This document shows, one piece after another, positions 16,784 through 26,059 of a stretch of 64,000 nt of DNA. How positions within the stretch are numbered: position 1 is the first letter of the stretch; every line of letters starts with the position of its first letter. Both the position numbers and the translations under genes were made by a program. The stretch spans positions 40,410 to 104,409 of the forward strand of contig NZ_JANFAK020000009.1 of the NCBI RefSeq assembly GCF_024721315.2, read 5' to 3'. This stretch comes from Streptomyces sp. Isolate_45 (GTDB lineage Bacteria; Actinomycetota; Actinomycetes; Streptomycetales; Streptomycetaceae). The notes under the pieces are model-generated. The model ran no database searches. It was not told the DNA's origin and was given only the letters and a program-made list of their open reading frames with translations.

Positions 16784-18553
16784 CTACGGGGTATCGGGAA
16801 GGAGTCCGGAATCGGTCAGCAGCCGGCCGATCTCGGTCGTGTCCAGCTTGGCCAGGAGGTGCCTGCGTACGGCCTCGGGGCCGGGCAGGTCGAGGGGCTT
16901 GCCGTCGCGGAGGTGGAGGGCGGCGTCCAGCAGGGTGCGCACGTCGTAGGTGGAGCCGAAGACCTCCGGGACGCCGCGTTCGATTCCGAGGAGCCGGTAG
17001 GCGGCTTCCATGCCGGTGCGGACCGAGTACTCGGTGGTGAAGATCGTGTCCCGGGTGGTCTCGGCGAACTGCCCGATGAACGCGAAGTTGACAGCCCCCT
17101 CGGGGACCACGGCGGGGCGGTCGCCGGCCCGGCGGGGCAGGAAGAACGAGGTGACGTACGGCATCATCACCGGAACGCAGCGGGCGCCGGACGCCGCGAG
17201 CTCGTCGATCTCGTCGATGGGCACGCCGAGGTGGTAGAGCCACTCCTGGGTGATCTCCTGCCCGGTGCAGTCCTGCATGGGCTTCTTCACGTGGTCGCCG
17301 GGGCGCTCGGTGAACAGTCCGTACAGCCAGACGACGATCTGGTCCGCGGGCTGCTGCTTGAAGTGCGGCTGCCGGTTGACCGTCCAGCTCAGGAGCCAGC
17401 TGGAGTCCCGTACCGTCACGATGCCGCCGGTGACGACCTTCCCGCTGAAGGGGTCGCGCCGGGTGATCTTCTCGATCAGCCGGGGGATGCGAGGGTCGAG
17501 GGTGGTGACGGTGGCCGATTCCCACTTGCTCTCGGGGATGTTGCCGCAGAACACCTCGGGGCGGCCGAAGGCCGGATCGCGCTGTGCGATCCGCCGCCAC
17601 AGATCCCAGGCCGGGGCGGGGCCGTCCAACAGCCGGGCCGCGGTGTGGTGGTCGCCGTCGTCCGAGTTCTCGGTCAGTGACCCGATCGTGGTCAGGACGA
17701 GGTCGTCCTCGCCCAGGTCGACACCGCCCGCCTCACCCCCGGACGTCCAGTGGATACGCGTCGCCTGCTTGCGCCCCGCCGTGATGTCGAAGTCGATGTC
17801 GGTGACCTCGGTGTCGAACCGAAAGGTCACGCCCTGGTCCACCAACCACCGGGTCAACGGCAGCACCAGGGACTCGTACTGGTTGTACTTGGTGAACTTC
17901 AACGCGGACAGGTCGGGAAGCCCGCCCACGTGGTGGACGAAGCGGTGCAGGTAGAGCTTCATCTCCAGCGCGCTGTGCCACTCCTCGAACGCGAACATCG
18001 TTCGCCAGTACAGCCAGAAGGTGCTGTCCAGGAACTCCCGGCCGAACACCTCGTCGATGCGCTTGCCCTCCATGTCCTCCCGGGTGGCGAGGAAGGCCTT
18101 GAGGATGTCCTTCTGCGCGCGCTCGCTCAGGGAGAACCGGCCGTCGGTGCGCGCGTCCCGGCCCTGGCGCTCGGTGACCCGCTGGAGGGAGGAGTTGGGG
18201 TCGTCCTTGTTCAGCCAGAAGAACTCGTCCAGCACCGAGGCGCCCTCGACCTCGATCGAGGGGACCGACCGGAAGAGGTCCCACAGGCATTCCATGTGGT
18301 CCTCCAGCTCCCGGCCCCCACGGATGACGAACCCCTTCTCCGGCTCCTTGATGCCGTCCAGGGCGCCACCGGCGAGTTTGAGCCGTTCCAGGACCGTGAT
18401 CCGGTGGCCGGACATCTGCCCGTCGCGGATCAGGAACGCCGCGCCCGCGAGCGAGGCGAGTCCGGAGCCGACGAACCACGCCGTCTTCCCCTCCACCCCC
18501 TCGGGCTTGCGGGGGCGGGCGAACGCCTCGTAGTTCCCGCTGCTGTAGTACAC
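16784..18553 (-). CDS. ohyA: Oleate hydratase, FAD-dependent fatty-acid hydratase
   Basis: 589 aa. It adds water to the cis-9 double bond of oleate or palmitoleate to give 10-hydroxy fatty acids (EC 4.2.1.53), which detoxifies unsaturated fatty acids at the inner membrane face. Family signatures: N-terminus YYSSGNYEAFARPRKPEG, FAD loop VGSGLASLAGAAFLIRDG (GSGLAS at 29-34), ERLKLAGGALDG, RGGRELEDHMECLWDLF and the closing region FAFIGQFAETTRDTIFTTEY. Full length with no breaks. I chose GTG 18553 over upstream starts because GGAAGAGG sits 5 bases before it and the family starts with YYSSGNYEA. It ends about 200 bp from the start of the membrane protein gene on the same strand. Confidence 0.95.
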   Translation of the reverse strand: MYYSSGNYEAFARPRKPEGVEGKTAWFVGSGLASLAGAAFLIRDGQMSGHRITVLERLKLAGGALDGIKEPEKGFVIRGGRELEDHMECLWDLFRSVPSIEVEGASVLDEFFWLNKDDPNSSLQRVTERQGRDARTDGRFSLSERAQKDILKAFLATREDMEGKRIDEVFGREFLDSTFWLYWRTMFAFEEWHSALEMKLYLHRFVHHVGGLPDLSALKFTKYNQYESLVLPLTRWLVDQGVTFRFDTEVTDIDFDITAGRKQATRIHWTSGGEAGGVDLGEDDLVLTTIGSLTENSDDGDHHTAARLLDGPAPAWDLWRRIAQRDPAFGRPEVFCGNIPESKWESATVTTLDPRIPRLIEKITRRDPFSGKVVTGGIVTVRDSSWLLSWTVNRQPHFKQQPADQIVVWLYGLFTERPGDHVKKPMQDCTGQEITQEWLYHLGVPIDEIDELAASGARCVPVMMPYVTSFFLPRRAGDRPAVVPEGAVNFAFIGQFAETTRDTIFTTEYSVRTGMEAAYRLLGIERGVPEVFGSTYDVRTLLDAALHLRDGKPLDLPGPEAVRRHLLAKLDTTEIGRLLTDSGLLPDTP

Positions 18554-18939
18554 GGTGACCTCTTCCCGGACGGATACCACGGCCGGATATCTCAACGGCC
18601 GACTACACCGGGAACATATCTGCTGATACCGGTCTTATCGACGGAGACGCGGGTGGTCGGCGCAGCGCGGGACCGGCATTGACCGGGTGGGTCGTGCGTC
18701 GCGGACAGGACAGGGCCGGGCCGGGGGGTGGGGTGGGGAGTCCCGACGGGTATCCACCTGCCGCCGCCGGGTGGCGAGCACGATGCGGCGCGTGTCGCGA
18801 CGGCCAGGTCCGTCACGGGTGGCCCGGGGGCCGGGGGCCCGGTGAGCCGTTACGTTTCTGCGGTGAATCCTTGCCCCCGAGCGGGTGATCGCGCCCGTAG
18901 GTTCAGTCATCCCTGCCGGCGGCACGTTAGAAACCGCGC
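18554..18939. other. Divergent intergenic region, oleate hydratase/lipase
   Basis: 386 bp between two divergently transcribed genes. It contains G-rich stretches but no gene, terminator or clear palindrome that I could identify. Promoters for both genes should lie here. Confidence 0.5.
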
Positions 18940-19638
18940 GTGATCAGGAATCCGTCGCGGAGCATCTCCACGCTCCTCCTCGCGCTCATGCCCCTCCTCC
19001 CCACCTCCGCGTTCGCGGCCGAGAGCCGGCAGCGGGCCGCCGGCCCCGACCCGGTCGTCTTCGTCCACGGCTGGAACTCCGACGGCTCCACCTGGCAGAC
19101 CATGGCCGACCGCTTCCGGGCCGATGGATGGCCGGCCGGACACGTCGACCAGTGGACCTACAACACCAGCCAGTCCAACGCCACCACGGCGCAACAGCTC
19201 GCCGGGGAGATCGAACGCGTCCTGCACGCCACCGGCGCCACCAAGGTCGACGTCGTCACCCACTCGATGGGAGCCCTGTCCTCCCGCCACTACCTCAAGA
19301 ACCTCGGCGGCACCTCCAAGGTCGACGCGTGGGTCTCCCTTGCCGGACCCAACCACGGCACCGGGACCGCACACTGGTGCGGCGGCGCCGCCTGCGTCGA
19401 GATGCGACCGGGATCCAACTTCCTGAACGACCTCAACTCCGGTGACGAGACCCCCGGCGCCCCCCGCTACGCCACCTGGGGCTCCCCCTGCGACATCGTC
19501 ATCAACCCCGCGACCAGCGTCGCCCTCGACGGAGCCGCCAACCACACCACGACCTGCCTCGACCACAGCGGACTACGCACCGACCGAACGGTCTACGACC
19601 AGGTCAAGGCGCACATCCTCCAGGAGTTGCCCGGGTGA
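18940..19638 (+). CDS. Secreted lipase/esterase, alpha/beta hydrolase (EstA-like)
   Basis: 232 aa from GTG 18940. A signal peptide ends near AFA-AES (residue 27). The HG oxyanion motif in FVHGWNSDG (43-44) is followed by the nucleophile elbow THSMG with Ser109. The likely acid is Asp185 in GSPCDIVINP and the base His209 in CLDHSGL. Cysteines at about 147 and 152, and 184 and 206, could form disulfides, as in small secreted Streptomyces lipases of the LipA/EstA type. It would hydrolyse esters outside the cell. The RBS is weak. Its position beside the oleate hydratase hints at a shared lipid theme, which is inference. Confidence 0.9.
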   Translation: MIRNPSRSISTLLLALMPLLPTSAFAAESRQRAAGPDPVVFVHGWNSDGSTWQTMADRFRADGWPAGHVDQWTYNTSQSNATTAQQLAGEIERVLHATGATKVDVVTHSMGALSSRHYLKNLGGTSKVDAWVSLAGPNHGTGTAHWCGGAACVEMRPGSNFLNDLNSGDETPGAPRYATWGSPCDIVINPATSVALDGAANHTTTCLDHSGLRTDRTVYDQVKAHILQELPG

Positions 19639-19769
19639 TCCCTCCAACGACGAGCGCAGGCTTCCCGCGGTAGGGGGTTCGTCGGCTGCGGCCGTGTTCG
19701 CGGTGGCGAGGAGGGCGAACCGGCGCACCCCTTGAGCGGTGTGTTCGGGGCAGTGCTTAGGGTCTTGGG

Positions 19770-19988
19770 ATGATCCAGCCTCTTGCGGGGCCTCCGTCGT
19801 GGAGGCATCCCTTCGCCGCGTTCGTGACGATCTTTGTCATATCTGCCTGCTGGTACGGGCTCCAGCCAGCTCCTCAGGGGTGCACATTGCTGCTTGGAGG
19901 GGGGACCAGTTGGAAGGAGGCGTATCGGCAGGCTGTCGAGTCGGGGGTGTGCGAGGAGCCGACGCGGTGGAGGACCTGGATCGATTGA
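19770..19988 (+). CDS. Small membrane-spanning hypothetical protein
   Basis: 72 aa with one hydrophobic segment (AAFVTIFVISACWYGLQ, about residues 16-32) and a short charged C-terminal part (WKEAYRQAVESGVCEEP). ATG 19770 follows TCTTGGG at a usable distance. No family is recognised. Frames this short occur by chance, but amino-acid composition here is protein-like. Confidence 0.4.
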   Translation: MIQPLAGPPSWRHPFAAFVTIFVISACWYGLQPAPQGCTLLLGGGTSWKEAYRQAVESGVCEEPTRWRTWID

Positions 19989-20630
19989 ACCGCCCGAAGC
20001 CCGCCGGAAGGGTTCTGGGTGGGGGAGCGAAGCCCCCGGTCGTGGCCCCGATACGCGTTGCGCCACCGGAGCGCCGACGGGGGCGCGGGTTCCGCCCGGG
20101 GGGACTGGCCGTATGCCGCAACCCACTACCTACTACCCACTACGACCGCGTCCCGGTGGCGCAACGGTGCGGGCGATCCTCGCCCTCGTGGTGGTCCGTC
20201 CCCTCCGGCGATGGACGACCCCCTTGCCTCCCTGGGCCCCGGCACTCTCCGCGCGCGAGCGAACGCTGACCCATCGGGCCGAGACGGCGCTGTACGTCAC
20301 GCTGCCGGCGGAGCCGAGGTGTCCGTTGCGGCTCCTGCGGCTCCGGCGGTTTGGGCCGTTGGTGGCTGGTTACGGTGTCGGGTGGCAAGGCGTCCCCGTG
20401 GCCCGGTGATGATCCTGGAGGGTGACGGGATGCCCGCCATGCGGGTCGGCACAGGAACGAGAGGTCTTTGCCCGCCATCGGAGTGCCTCCCGCACTCGTC
20501 GACAAACACCTCCCGCCCTCGTGAATGAAGCCGGCTCAGCGACGGTGGGCGTGTCATCCCAATGGGGCGATGTGAGGCACCGTCGATCAGGCAAGACTCT
20601 CGCGAAGCCCAACTTCGCCCCGGAGGTTCC
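19989..20630. other. No gene found
   Basis: 642 bp with only Arg/Pro-rich chance frames on both strands. It includes a CCCACTACCTACTACCCACTAC stretch near 20130 and a G-rich block near 20020. It should contain the promoter of the exporter at 20631. No terminator is obvious. Confidence 0.5.
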
Positions 20631-22262
20631 ATGTCGAAAAGTGGCGCGCCTGGCATCGACGTTCCGCGTGAGGCCCCGGCGCGGGCGCCGCTCGTTCTGG
20701 CATCACTGATCACCGTCGCCGCGGTGGCCAACTTGAACCTGTCGGTGGCCAACGTGGCGCTGCCCGCGATCGGGAAGGCCTTCGACTCATCCCAGACCGC
20801 ACTGAACATGGTCGCCGTGGGGTACTCCCTCGGCCTGGCCGCGTCGGTGCTCTATCTGGGTGCGGTCGGCGACCGCCACGGGCGCAAGCTGATGCTGCTC
20901 CTCGGCATCGGTCTGTCCATTCCCGCCTGCCTGCTCGCCGGGTACGCGCCGAACGACACGGTCCTCGTGTTGGCCCGGATCCTCGGCGGGCTCTCGGCCG
21001 GCATGGCCTACCCGACCACCCTGGCGCTGATCACGGCCCTGTGGGCGGGGCCCGCGCGGACGAAGTCGATCGCGCTGTGGTCGGCCCTGGGCGGCGGCAT
21101 CTCCATGCTCGGTCCGGTGATCGCGGGCGCGCTGCTCCAACACTTCTACTGGGGGTCGGTCTTCCTCGTCACGCTGCCCCTCGCCGGGGCCGCGCTGGTC
21201 ATGGCCCTGCTGTTCGTCCCCGCGCACGCCAATGAGTCGACCGAACCGGTGGACAACCTCGGCGGCGTCCTGTCCGTCCTCCTGATCGCGGGACTGGTGC
21301 TCGGGATCAACTTCGCCGTCGTCCCCAACCAGGGGGCAGTGGCCGTCGGCCTCATCGTGGTCGCCCTCACCGCCGGGGCGGCGTTCTTCTGGCGTCAGCG
21401 TCGGGCGCCCAACCCGCTGTACGACCTCCACATCGCCGGCCGGCGCACGTTCTGGGTTGCCGCATGCGCGGGAATCATCGTGTTCGGTTCCATGATGGGG
21501 TCGGCGTTCATCAGCATGCAGTACCTGCAGAACGTGCTGGAGTACAACGCCGTCGAAGCGGGCGCCGCCATCCTCCCCCTCGTCGTGATGATGGTGCTCG
21601 TGGCACCGCGGTCCGCGAAACTGGTCGAGACCCGAGGCGCCCGCATCACCCTGCTGATCGGCTACGCGTTCCTCTTCCTCGCCTTCGCCTGGATGCTGCT
21701 GTTCTGGGGCGAGCACAGCAGCTACTGGCAGATCGGCCTCGCCTACGTCTTCATCGGCATCGGCGCCGGCCTCGCCGGGACGCCCGCATCGCACTCGCTG
21801 ACCGGATCGGTGCCCGTACGACGGGCCGGCATGGCCTCGGGCACGGCGGACCTGCAACGGGACCTCGGCGGGGCCATCATGCAGTCCTTCATGGGCGTGC
21901 TCCTCATCGCCGGCTACGCCTCGGCCTTCAGTGCGGCGATCGCCGCTTCCCCCGAGAGCAAGAAGGTGTCGGACCAGGTCCAGAGCGAGCTGACGAAGTC
22001 GTTCGCCTCCGCCGGGCAGGTCGCCCAGCAGCACCCCGAGTACGCCGACCAGATCGTCGCGGCAGCACGCCAGTCGTTCCTCCACGGCGACGACTGGGCG
22101 TACACCGTCGGCCTGGCCGCGATCGCCCTGGGTGCGCTGCTGGTCTTCTTCAAGTTCCCGCACGGGGACGCCGAGCGGGAACTCCTCCGGGCCTACTACA
22201 CCGAGGACTCCGCCACGGCCGCCACCGCCGCCACCGAGAGGTCGGGCGGACCGGAAGCCTGA
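20631..22262 (+). CDS. MFS drug exporter, EmrB/QacA (DHA2, 14-helix) type
   Basis: 543 aa with about 14 hydrophobic segments. Helix 1 contains LNLSVANVALPAIGKAF, the DHA2 signature, and the loop 2-3 motif A is GDRHGRKLML. A long periplasmic-side insertion (about residues 440-485, SPESKKVSDQVQSELTKSF) precedes the last helix. These antiporters expel lipophilic drugs, dyes or antibiotics. ATG 20631 follows CGGAGG. No regulator is adjacent. The last 20 residues are Ala/Thr-rich and look dispensable. Confidence 0.92.
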   Translation: MSKSGAPGIDVPREAPARAPLVLASLITVAAVANLNLSVANVALPAIGKAFDSSQTALNMVAVGYSLGLAASVLYLGAVGDRHGRKLMLLLGIGLSIPACLLAGYAPNDTVLVLARILGGLSAGMAYPTTLALITALWAGPARTKSIALWSALGGGISMLGPVIAGALLQHFYWGSVFLVTLPLAGAALVMALLFVPAHANESTEPVDNLGGVLSVLLIAGLVLGINFAVVPNQGAVAVGLIVVALTAGAAFFWRQRRAPNPLYDLHIAGRRTFWVAACAGIIVFGSMMGSAFISMQYLQNVLEYNAVEAGAAILPLVVMMVLVAPRSAKLVETRGARITLLIGYAFLFLAFAWMLLFWGEHSSYWQIGLAYVFIGIGAGLAGTPASHSLTGSVPVRRAGMASGTADLQRDLGGAIMQSFMGVLLIAGYASAFSAAIAASPESKKVSDQVQSELTKSFASAGQVAQQHPEYADQIVAAARQSFLHGDDWAYTVGLAAIALGALLVFFKFPHGDAERELLRAYYTEDSATAATAATERSGGPEA

Positions 22263-22431
22263 GAGGTCGCCGGCCGGTCGCCGATCGCCGGCCGTATCCC
22301 ACGGCATCGATGTCGCCGAAGCCCTGGGGCAGGGCGTCCGGGCACCCGCGCCTTCAGAGGATCTACGCGCCGCCGAGGTGGCTGCCGCGCTCGAATTGCC
22401 GGCCGGCCCCTGGCGAGCCCCGCTTTGGCTC

Positions 22432-22659
22432 ATGGTCCGCTATCGGGTGGTCGCCTACGTTGCCACTTTCGTGTTGGTCCTCGCCACGAACAAGGCGCTG
22501 GTGCTGAGCGGGACCGTCTCCTACAGCGTGTGGGGCTGGATCTGGTTCGCGCCCCTCCTGCTGGCCGACGCCAAGCTCAAACAAGCCCGTCGGCTGGCAC
22601 GTCAGCGAGTGATTGCCGCCACGGAGGCCCGCCATGCCGAGAATGCGACCGCCGGCTAG
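22432..22659 (+). CDS. Small two-helix membrane protein
   Basis: 75 aa from ATG 22432, with two hydrophobic helices (YVATFVLVLATNKALVL and VWGWIWFAPLLLADA) and a basic C-terminal helix (KQARRLARQRVIAATEAR). The frame is open further upstream with plausible residues (EDLRAAEVAAALELPAGPW), so a GTG near 22378 could be the true start. No family is recognised. Confidence 0.45.
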   Translation: MVRYRVVAYVATFVLVLATNKALVLSGTVSYSVWGWIWFAPLLLADAKLKQARRLARQRVIAATEARHAENATAG

Positions 22660-22935
22660 TTTGCCGACGAATGCCTCGCTTGGAGGACGGCTGCGGCCCG
22701 GCGCCGATTCCGGACCTCCTTGTCCTGGGCCACCGAACCTCGACGGATAGGGATTTGTGTCGTCGAAGTTGGATCATGCATGGTCAGGCCCCGGCGGGAG
22801 GGCGACGAGGACACCGAAGGCGTGGGACCTGAAGTTCCGAAACCAGAGAGACGCGGCGAGACGGGGCACACCGGTGACCAGGGTGAACGTAGCATTGTCA
22901 TCATGATTCTTTCGGTGGAGTGGAGTTGACCAGCC

Positions 22936-23202
22936 GTGATGCCCCCGTACTGCGCAGTCCCGATCTGTACTGCGTCCCACAATGACCAGGACTACGAGAG
23001 TTTCACCCTCGTACGCTTCCGTGCGATAGAGCCACCCACCGGCCGTGAGGGACATCCCGAGAACATGCTCTGGTTCTGCAAGGATCACGTCCGTTACACC
23101 GTGGGGAAGACCGACATGAGTGCCGTCGTGGCCATGGTCCACATACGCGCGGCGATCCGACGCGGCGCTCCAAACCTCTGGCCACTCACCAGCATGCCCT
23201 GA
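22936..23202 (+). CDS. Hypothetical protein with possible zinc site
   Basis: 88 aa, starting GTG 22936 or ATG 22939 after GGTGGAGTGGAG. CAVPICTASHND near the N-terminus and WFCKDHV in the middle give a Cys-x4-Cys...Cys-x2-His pattern that could bind a metal. Protein-like composition and a good RBS support it. No family is recognised and no neighbour gives a clue. Confidence 0.5.
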   Translation: MMPPYCAVPICTASHNDQDYESFTLVRFRAIEPPTGREGHPENMLWFCKDHVRYTVGKTDMSAVVAMVHIRAAIRRGAPNLWPLTSMP

Positions 23203-23884
23203 GCCCATGCCTTCGCCCCGATTCGAGGGGCGGGGACGCCCAGCGTTGTCGGGCGAAGGACGGTAGTCCCGCGCCGCCGCGACCGGTAGGCCCGGTAGCT
23301 GCGTTCGTGGGGGTAGGTGGACAGGGCACAGGCCGCCCCGCGCGTCGGTTACCAAGGCGGTGAGCTCCTGGTACTCGATGTCGTCGACGACCGAGTGGTG
23401 GATCGTTCCCCGTTGTGCCTCCCACACGAACTCCACGGATTCGTCCGGAGGGAGCGAGGCGAGGGCCGCGCCGACACCGGAGGTCAGGTCGGGCCGACGA
23501 GTTCGCCCGGTACGGCGTTGTCGGCGCCCGGGTGGGCCGCCTCGCCAAGCAGGCACTTACCAGCTCAATCAATGGCGCGGCATCGCCACCGCTACGACTG
23601 TGCGGATGTTCGGATGCCGCTCGGAGCGGTGGCACGATTCGCCCTACGACTGGCCCTGGTGCCCTGCGTTTGATCCGTCGGCCACCGTTCGGGGCGATGC
23701 TTGCGGCCGCCGCCGCAGGGGACGTCTCCAGACAGCGGCCTTCGTGACAGGCGCCGTCACAGTCTCGACTTCCCCCGGCCGGGCGACGGCCACCGGCTCC
23801 CGAGGCGCTCAGGAGAGGCGACCTTGCGACCACCGCACCGACCTGCACCCGCCGACGCGCCATCGCCCACCATGCACGAGCTCG
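23203..23884. other. Gene debris, including a possible IS5-type tail
   Basis: About 680 bp without an intact gene. On the minus strand 23290-23500 reads coherently (PPDESVEFVWEAQRGTIHHS, then DDIEYQELTALVTDARGG) but has no proper start or known family. On the plus strand 23553-23590 gives TYQLNQWRGIAT, which resembles the QWRGIATRYDK motif near the end of IS5-group transposases, but the frame breaks straight after it. Both look like remnants. Confidence 0.35.
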
Positions 23885-23907
23885 TCAGGACTGGCGCTTC
23901 CAGAGGG

Positions 23908-24828
23908 TCACCTCGGTGAGGTACGTCGGGACGTTGTACTGCTCTCCCGGGCGGCCCCGCGCGCGGCCATCATCCCCAGCCAGTGGTCGTCGCCGCCCGA
24001 CCGCCGTTCACCGCGGGCCGGCTCGATGGCCTCCATCGGCAGGATCTCCGGCAGGTAGCGCGGGTCCGCGACGAGGCCGCCGTACCCGTGGAAACTGCCG
24101 CGGGCCGACAATTGCCGGAGCTGACCGAGCAGGACCGCGCTGCGGGGCCGTCCGAAGGCCGCCGCCTCCTCCAGCATCGGCAGAGCCTGTTCGTACCGTC
24201 CGCGCAAGGCCATCAGGCGGGCCTCGTCGACACGGTCGTCCTGGGCGCCCGTGGTCGCGTTCACGAAGTCGGCCCGCTCCACCCGATCGGCGTGGAAGCC
24301 GCGGTACATGGCCTCCATGTAAGCCCGGAACGACGGGTAGCGGTCGGGGAACTCACCGCACCAGCCCTTGTAGACGTAGAGCGCCCACTCGCCGTCCGGG
24401 CCCCGGTCGCCCGGGTCCAGGAGGGCGTACGTCATGTCGGAGTCCGTCTCCAGACGCAGTGCCCGACGCCACATCCCGGCCATCAGGACGTCCTCCTGGC
24501 GCGCGTCGTCGTCCAGGTTCTCCTCGTACATCGGGGTCATGTCGAACGGATCCCCGAACCAGTCGACGTCGGCGACGCCGCCGAGCCGGTAGACCCCGGC
24601 GGTCTGGTCCACGTGCCATCCGTCGCTCACGGCCAGGAACGCCCGGTACGAGGGCGGCAGCCGCCGGCCCAACCGCTCCTCGGCCGCGGCGATCGCCGAC
24701 TCGTCCGCCCCGGGCCGGCCGGGAAGTTCGACACTCGGACCGCCCTCGTCGTCCTGGTCCGCGCGCGGGACCCACTCCTCCTGCCACAGCCCCAGGAAGT
24801 CGGGCCAGTTGAAAGGCTCGTGACTCAT
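23908..24828 (-). CDS. SMI1/KNR4 (SUKH) family protein with probable C-terminal frameshift
   Basis: 306 aa. The segment IAAAEERLGRRLPPSYRAFLAVSDGWHV is split by the classic P-x-x-Y-x-x-F-L core of the SUKH fold; later FRAYMEAMYRGFH closes the domain, and the rest (about 195-290) is helical. SUKH proteins often neutralise toxins. The last 17 residues (REST...RRTSPR) are Arg/Ser/Thr-rich and unlike the rest. Shifting frame near 23965 gives EQYNVPTYLTEVTLWKRQS, then a stop at 23885-23887, which reads much better. A one-base indel, real or in the sequence, is therefore likely. ATG 24828 is supported by MSHEPFNWPDFLGLW. Confidence 0.85.
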   Translation of the reverse strand: MSHEPFNWPDFLGLWQEEWVPRADQDDEGGPSVELPGRPGADESAIAAAEERLGRRLPPSYRAFLAVSDGWHVDQTAGVYRLGGVADVDWFGDPFDMTPMYEENLDDDARQEDVLMAGMWRRALRLETDSDMTYALLDPGDRGPDGEWALYVYKGWCGEFPDRYPSFRAYMEAMYRGFHADRVERADFVNATTGAQDDRVDEARLMALRGRYEQALPMLEEAAAFGRPRSAVLLGQLRQLSARGSFHGYGGLVADPRYLPEILPMEAIEPARGERRSGGDDHWLGMMAARGAARESSTTSRRTSPR

Positions 24829-25071
24829 GCCCCGAGGGTCCCATCCCGCACCGACAGCGACCCCGCCCCGGAGGTCGGCGAGGTAGGCCTGCGCCGTCCG
24901 GTACGGGTGGTCCTGCGTTCTGTGGCGGTGGAGGGAGAGCGTCCCGTCGCGTTCCAGCCGCAGCGTGGTCGCGGCCCCCCGACCCGTTGCTGGTCACGTC
25001 CCCGCATCCGGCCCTGCTGCCCCTCCGCCGTCGAGGACTGCGATCCGCGGGAACATCCAGGCGACCCGGAT

Positions 25072-25317
25072 GCCGAACAAATCGTCAAAGGCCTGCCTCA
25101 CCAAGTGATCGACGAGGCCGAGCGCCTGGCCCGCGAACTCGTGGCGCTCGCAGACGTAGGCGTGGACGTCACCGACATCGGCGACGGAGCCCGCCGAATG
25201 TCCCCGGCGGAGTGCGCCGCATCCCCCTCCTCACCGACGGATGGTTCTACGCGCTCGCCCTGCCCCCTCCACCTCATCGCCATCGTCCGCGTGATCCCGA
25301 CCTACCCCGATGCCTGA
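25072..25317 (+). pseudogene. Decayed small gene, RelE/ParE-like pattern
   Basis: Two frames alternate. 25072-25195 gives EQIVKGLPHQVIDEAERLAR, then ELVALADVGVDVTDIGDG; about 25205-25255 in another frame gives GGVRRIPLLTDGWFYALALP; and from about 25262 the first frame resumes with LHLIAIVRVIPTYPDA and a stop. Joined, they read as one protein of about 80 residues with helix-helix-strand-strand order, as in type II toxins of the RelE/ParE fold (strand IxIVRVIP near the end). Two compensating indels have broken it. The family call is tentative. 24829-25071 holds nothing firm. Confidence 0.4.
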
Positions 25318-25381
25318 AAGACCATCCCGAGCAGCGCATGGCCTCGGGGCCGGCCGCGCCCCAGGAGGGGCAGGTCGCCTG

Positions 25382-26041
25382 TTACTCGTACCGGTACTTC
25401 AGCGAGTCCGCTTCGTCCTGCTCGATGCCGGCGATCGTCAGCTCCGGCATTCGCAGCTGGGCCAGCGTCACCTCCGCGGACGTCGGCTGGGCGTCCGTCG
25501 ACAGCCACTGCTCCGGCTTCCAGGCCCCGCTGCGCAGGAGCGACTTGGGGCAGTGCGGGTAGACCTCCTCGATCCCCAGCACCAGCGCACTGGCCGGCGG
25601 CTTGCCCACTGCGGTCAGCTGCGACAGCAGCTCCGGGCGGGTGGAGACGCAGGCCCGGCCATTCACCCTGAGTGTCGTGGTGCGCCCCGGAATGACGAAC
25701 AGCAGCCCGGCCCGTCCGGTGGCGATGACGTTCCGCAGGGTGTCCAGTCGCTTGTTGCCGGTCGCGTCCGGGATCGCCACCGTCCGTGCGTCCAGGACGG
25801 AGACGAACCCGGCGGGCCCGCCGCGCGGGGAAACATCACAGTTGCCCTCGGCGTCCGCGCTGGCGACCAGGACCAGCGATGAGCAGCCGATCAACCGTCG
25901 AGTTTGCTCGGTGAGTTCGGTCATCTGCTTGCGCAGTGCCGCGTCCTTGGGGAGCGCGTAGGCCCGGCGCAGCGCCTCCGGGTCGGTGACGGCGTCGAGG
26001 CGGAGCGAGTCGAAGGCACTGCCGGTGAGGGGTGTTGTCAT
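25382..26041 (-). CDS. Pyridoxamine 5'-phosphate oxidase-type flavoprotein (MSMEG_1061-like)
   Basis: 219 aa. The split-barrel FMN-binding fold is indicated by LVLVASADAEGNCDVSPRGG, then VAIPDATGNKRLDTLRNV and GRAGLLFVIPGRTTTLRVNG. That order of motifs is typical of PPOX-class proteins of the MSMEG_1061 subfamily, which bind FMN or F420 and act as cytosolic oxidoreductases of unknown substrate. ATG 26041 follows GTCGGGAACA. Upstream in-frame sequence is Arg/Pro-rich and was not included. Confidence 0.88.
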   Translation of the reverse strand: MTTPLTGSAFDSLRLDAVTDPEALRRAYALPKDAALRKQMTELTEQTRRLIGCSSLVLVASADAEGNCDVSPRGGPAGFVSVLDARTVAIPDATGNKRLDTLRNVIATGRAGLLFVIPGRTTTLRVNGRACVSTRPELLSQLTAVGKPPASALVLGIEEVYPHCPKSLLRSGAWKPEQWLSTDAQPTSAEVTLAQLRMPELTIAGIEQDEADSLKYRYE

Positions 26042-26059
26042 GTTCCCGACCCTAATGGG

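Noticed and set aside
20140..20175. GGTGGCGCAACGG considered as the start of a tRNA gene.
   Set aside because: No cloverleaf, anticodon arm or T-loop motif follows.
20787..22433. 548-codon minus-strand frame opposite the EmrB-type exporter.
   Set aside because: Arg/Gly/Glu-rich shadow; the plus strand shows 14 membrane helices and an RBS.
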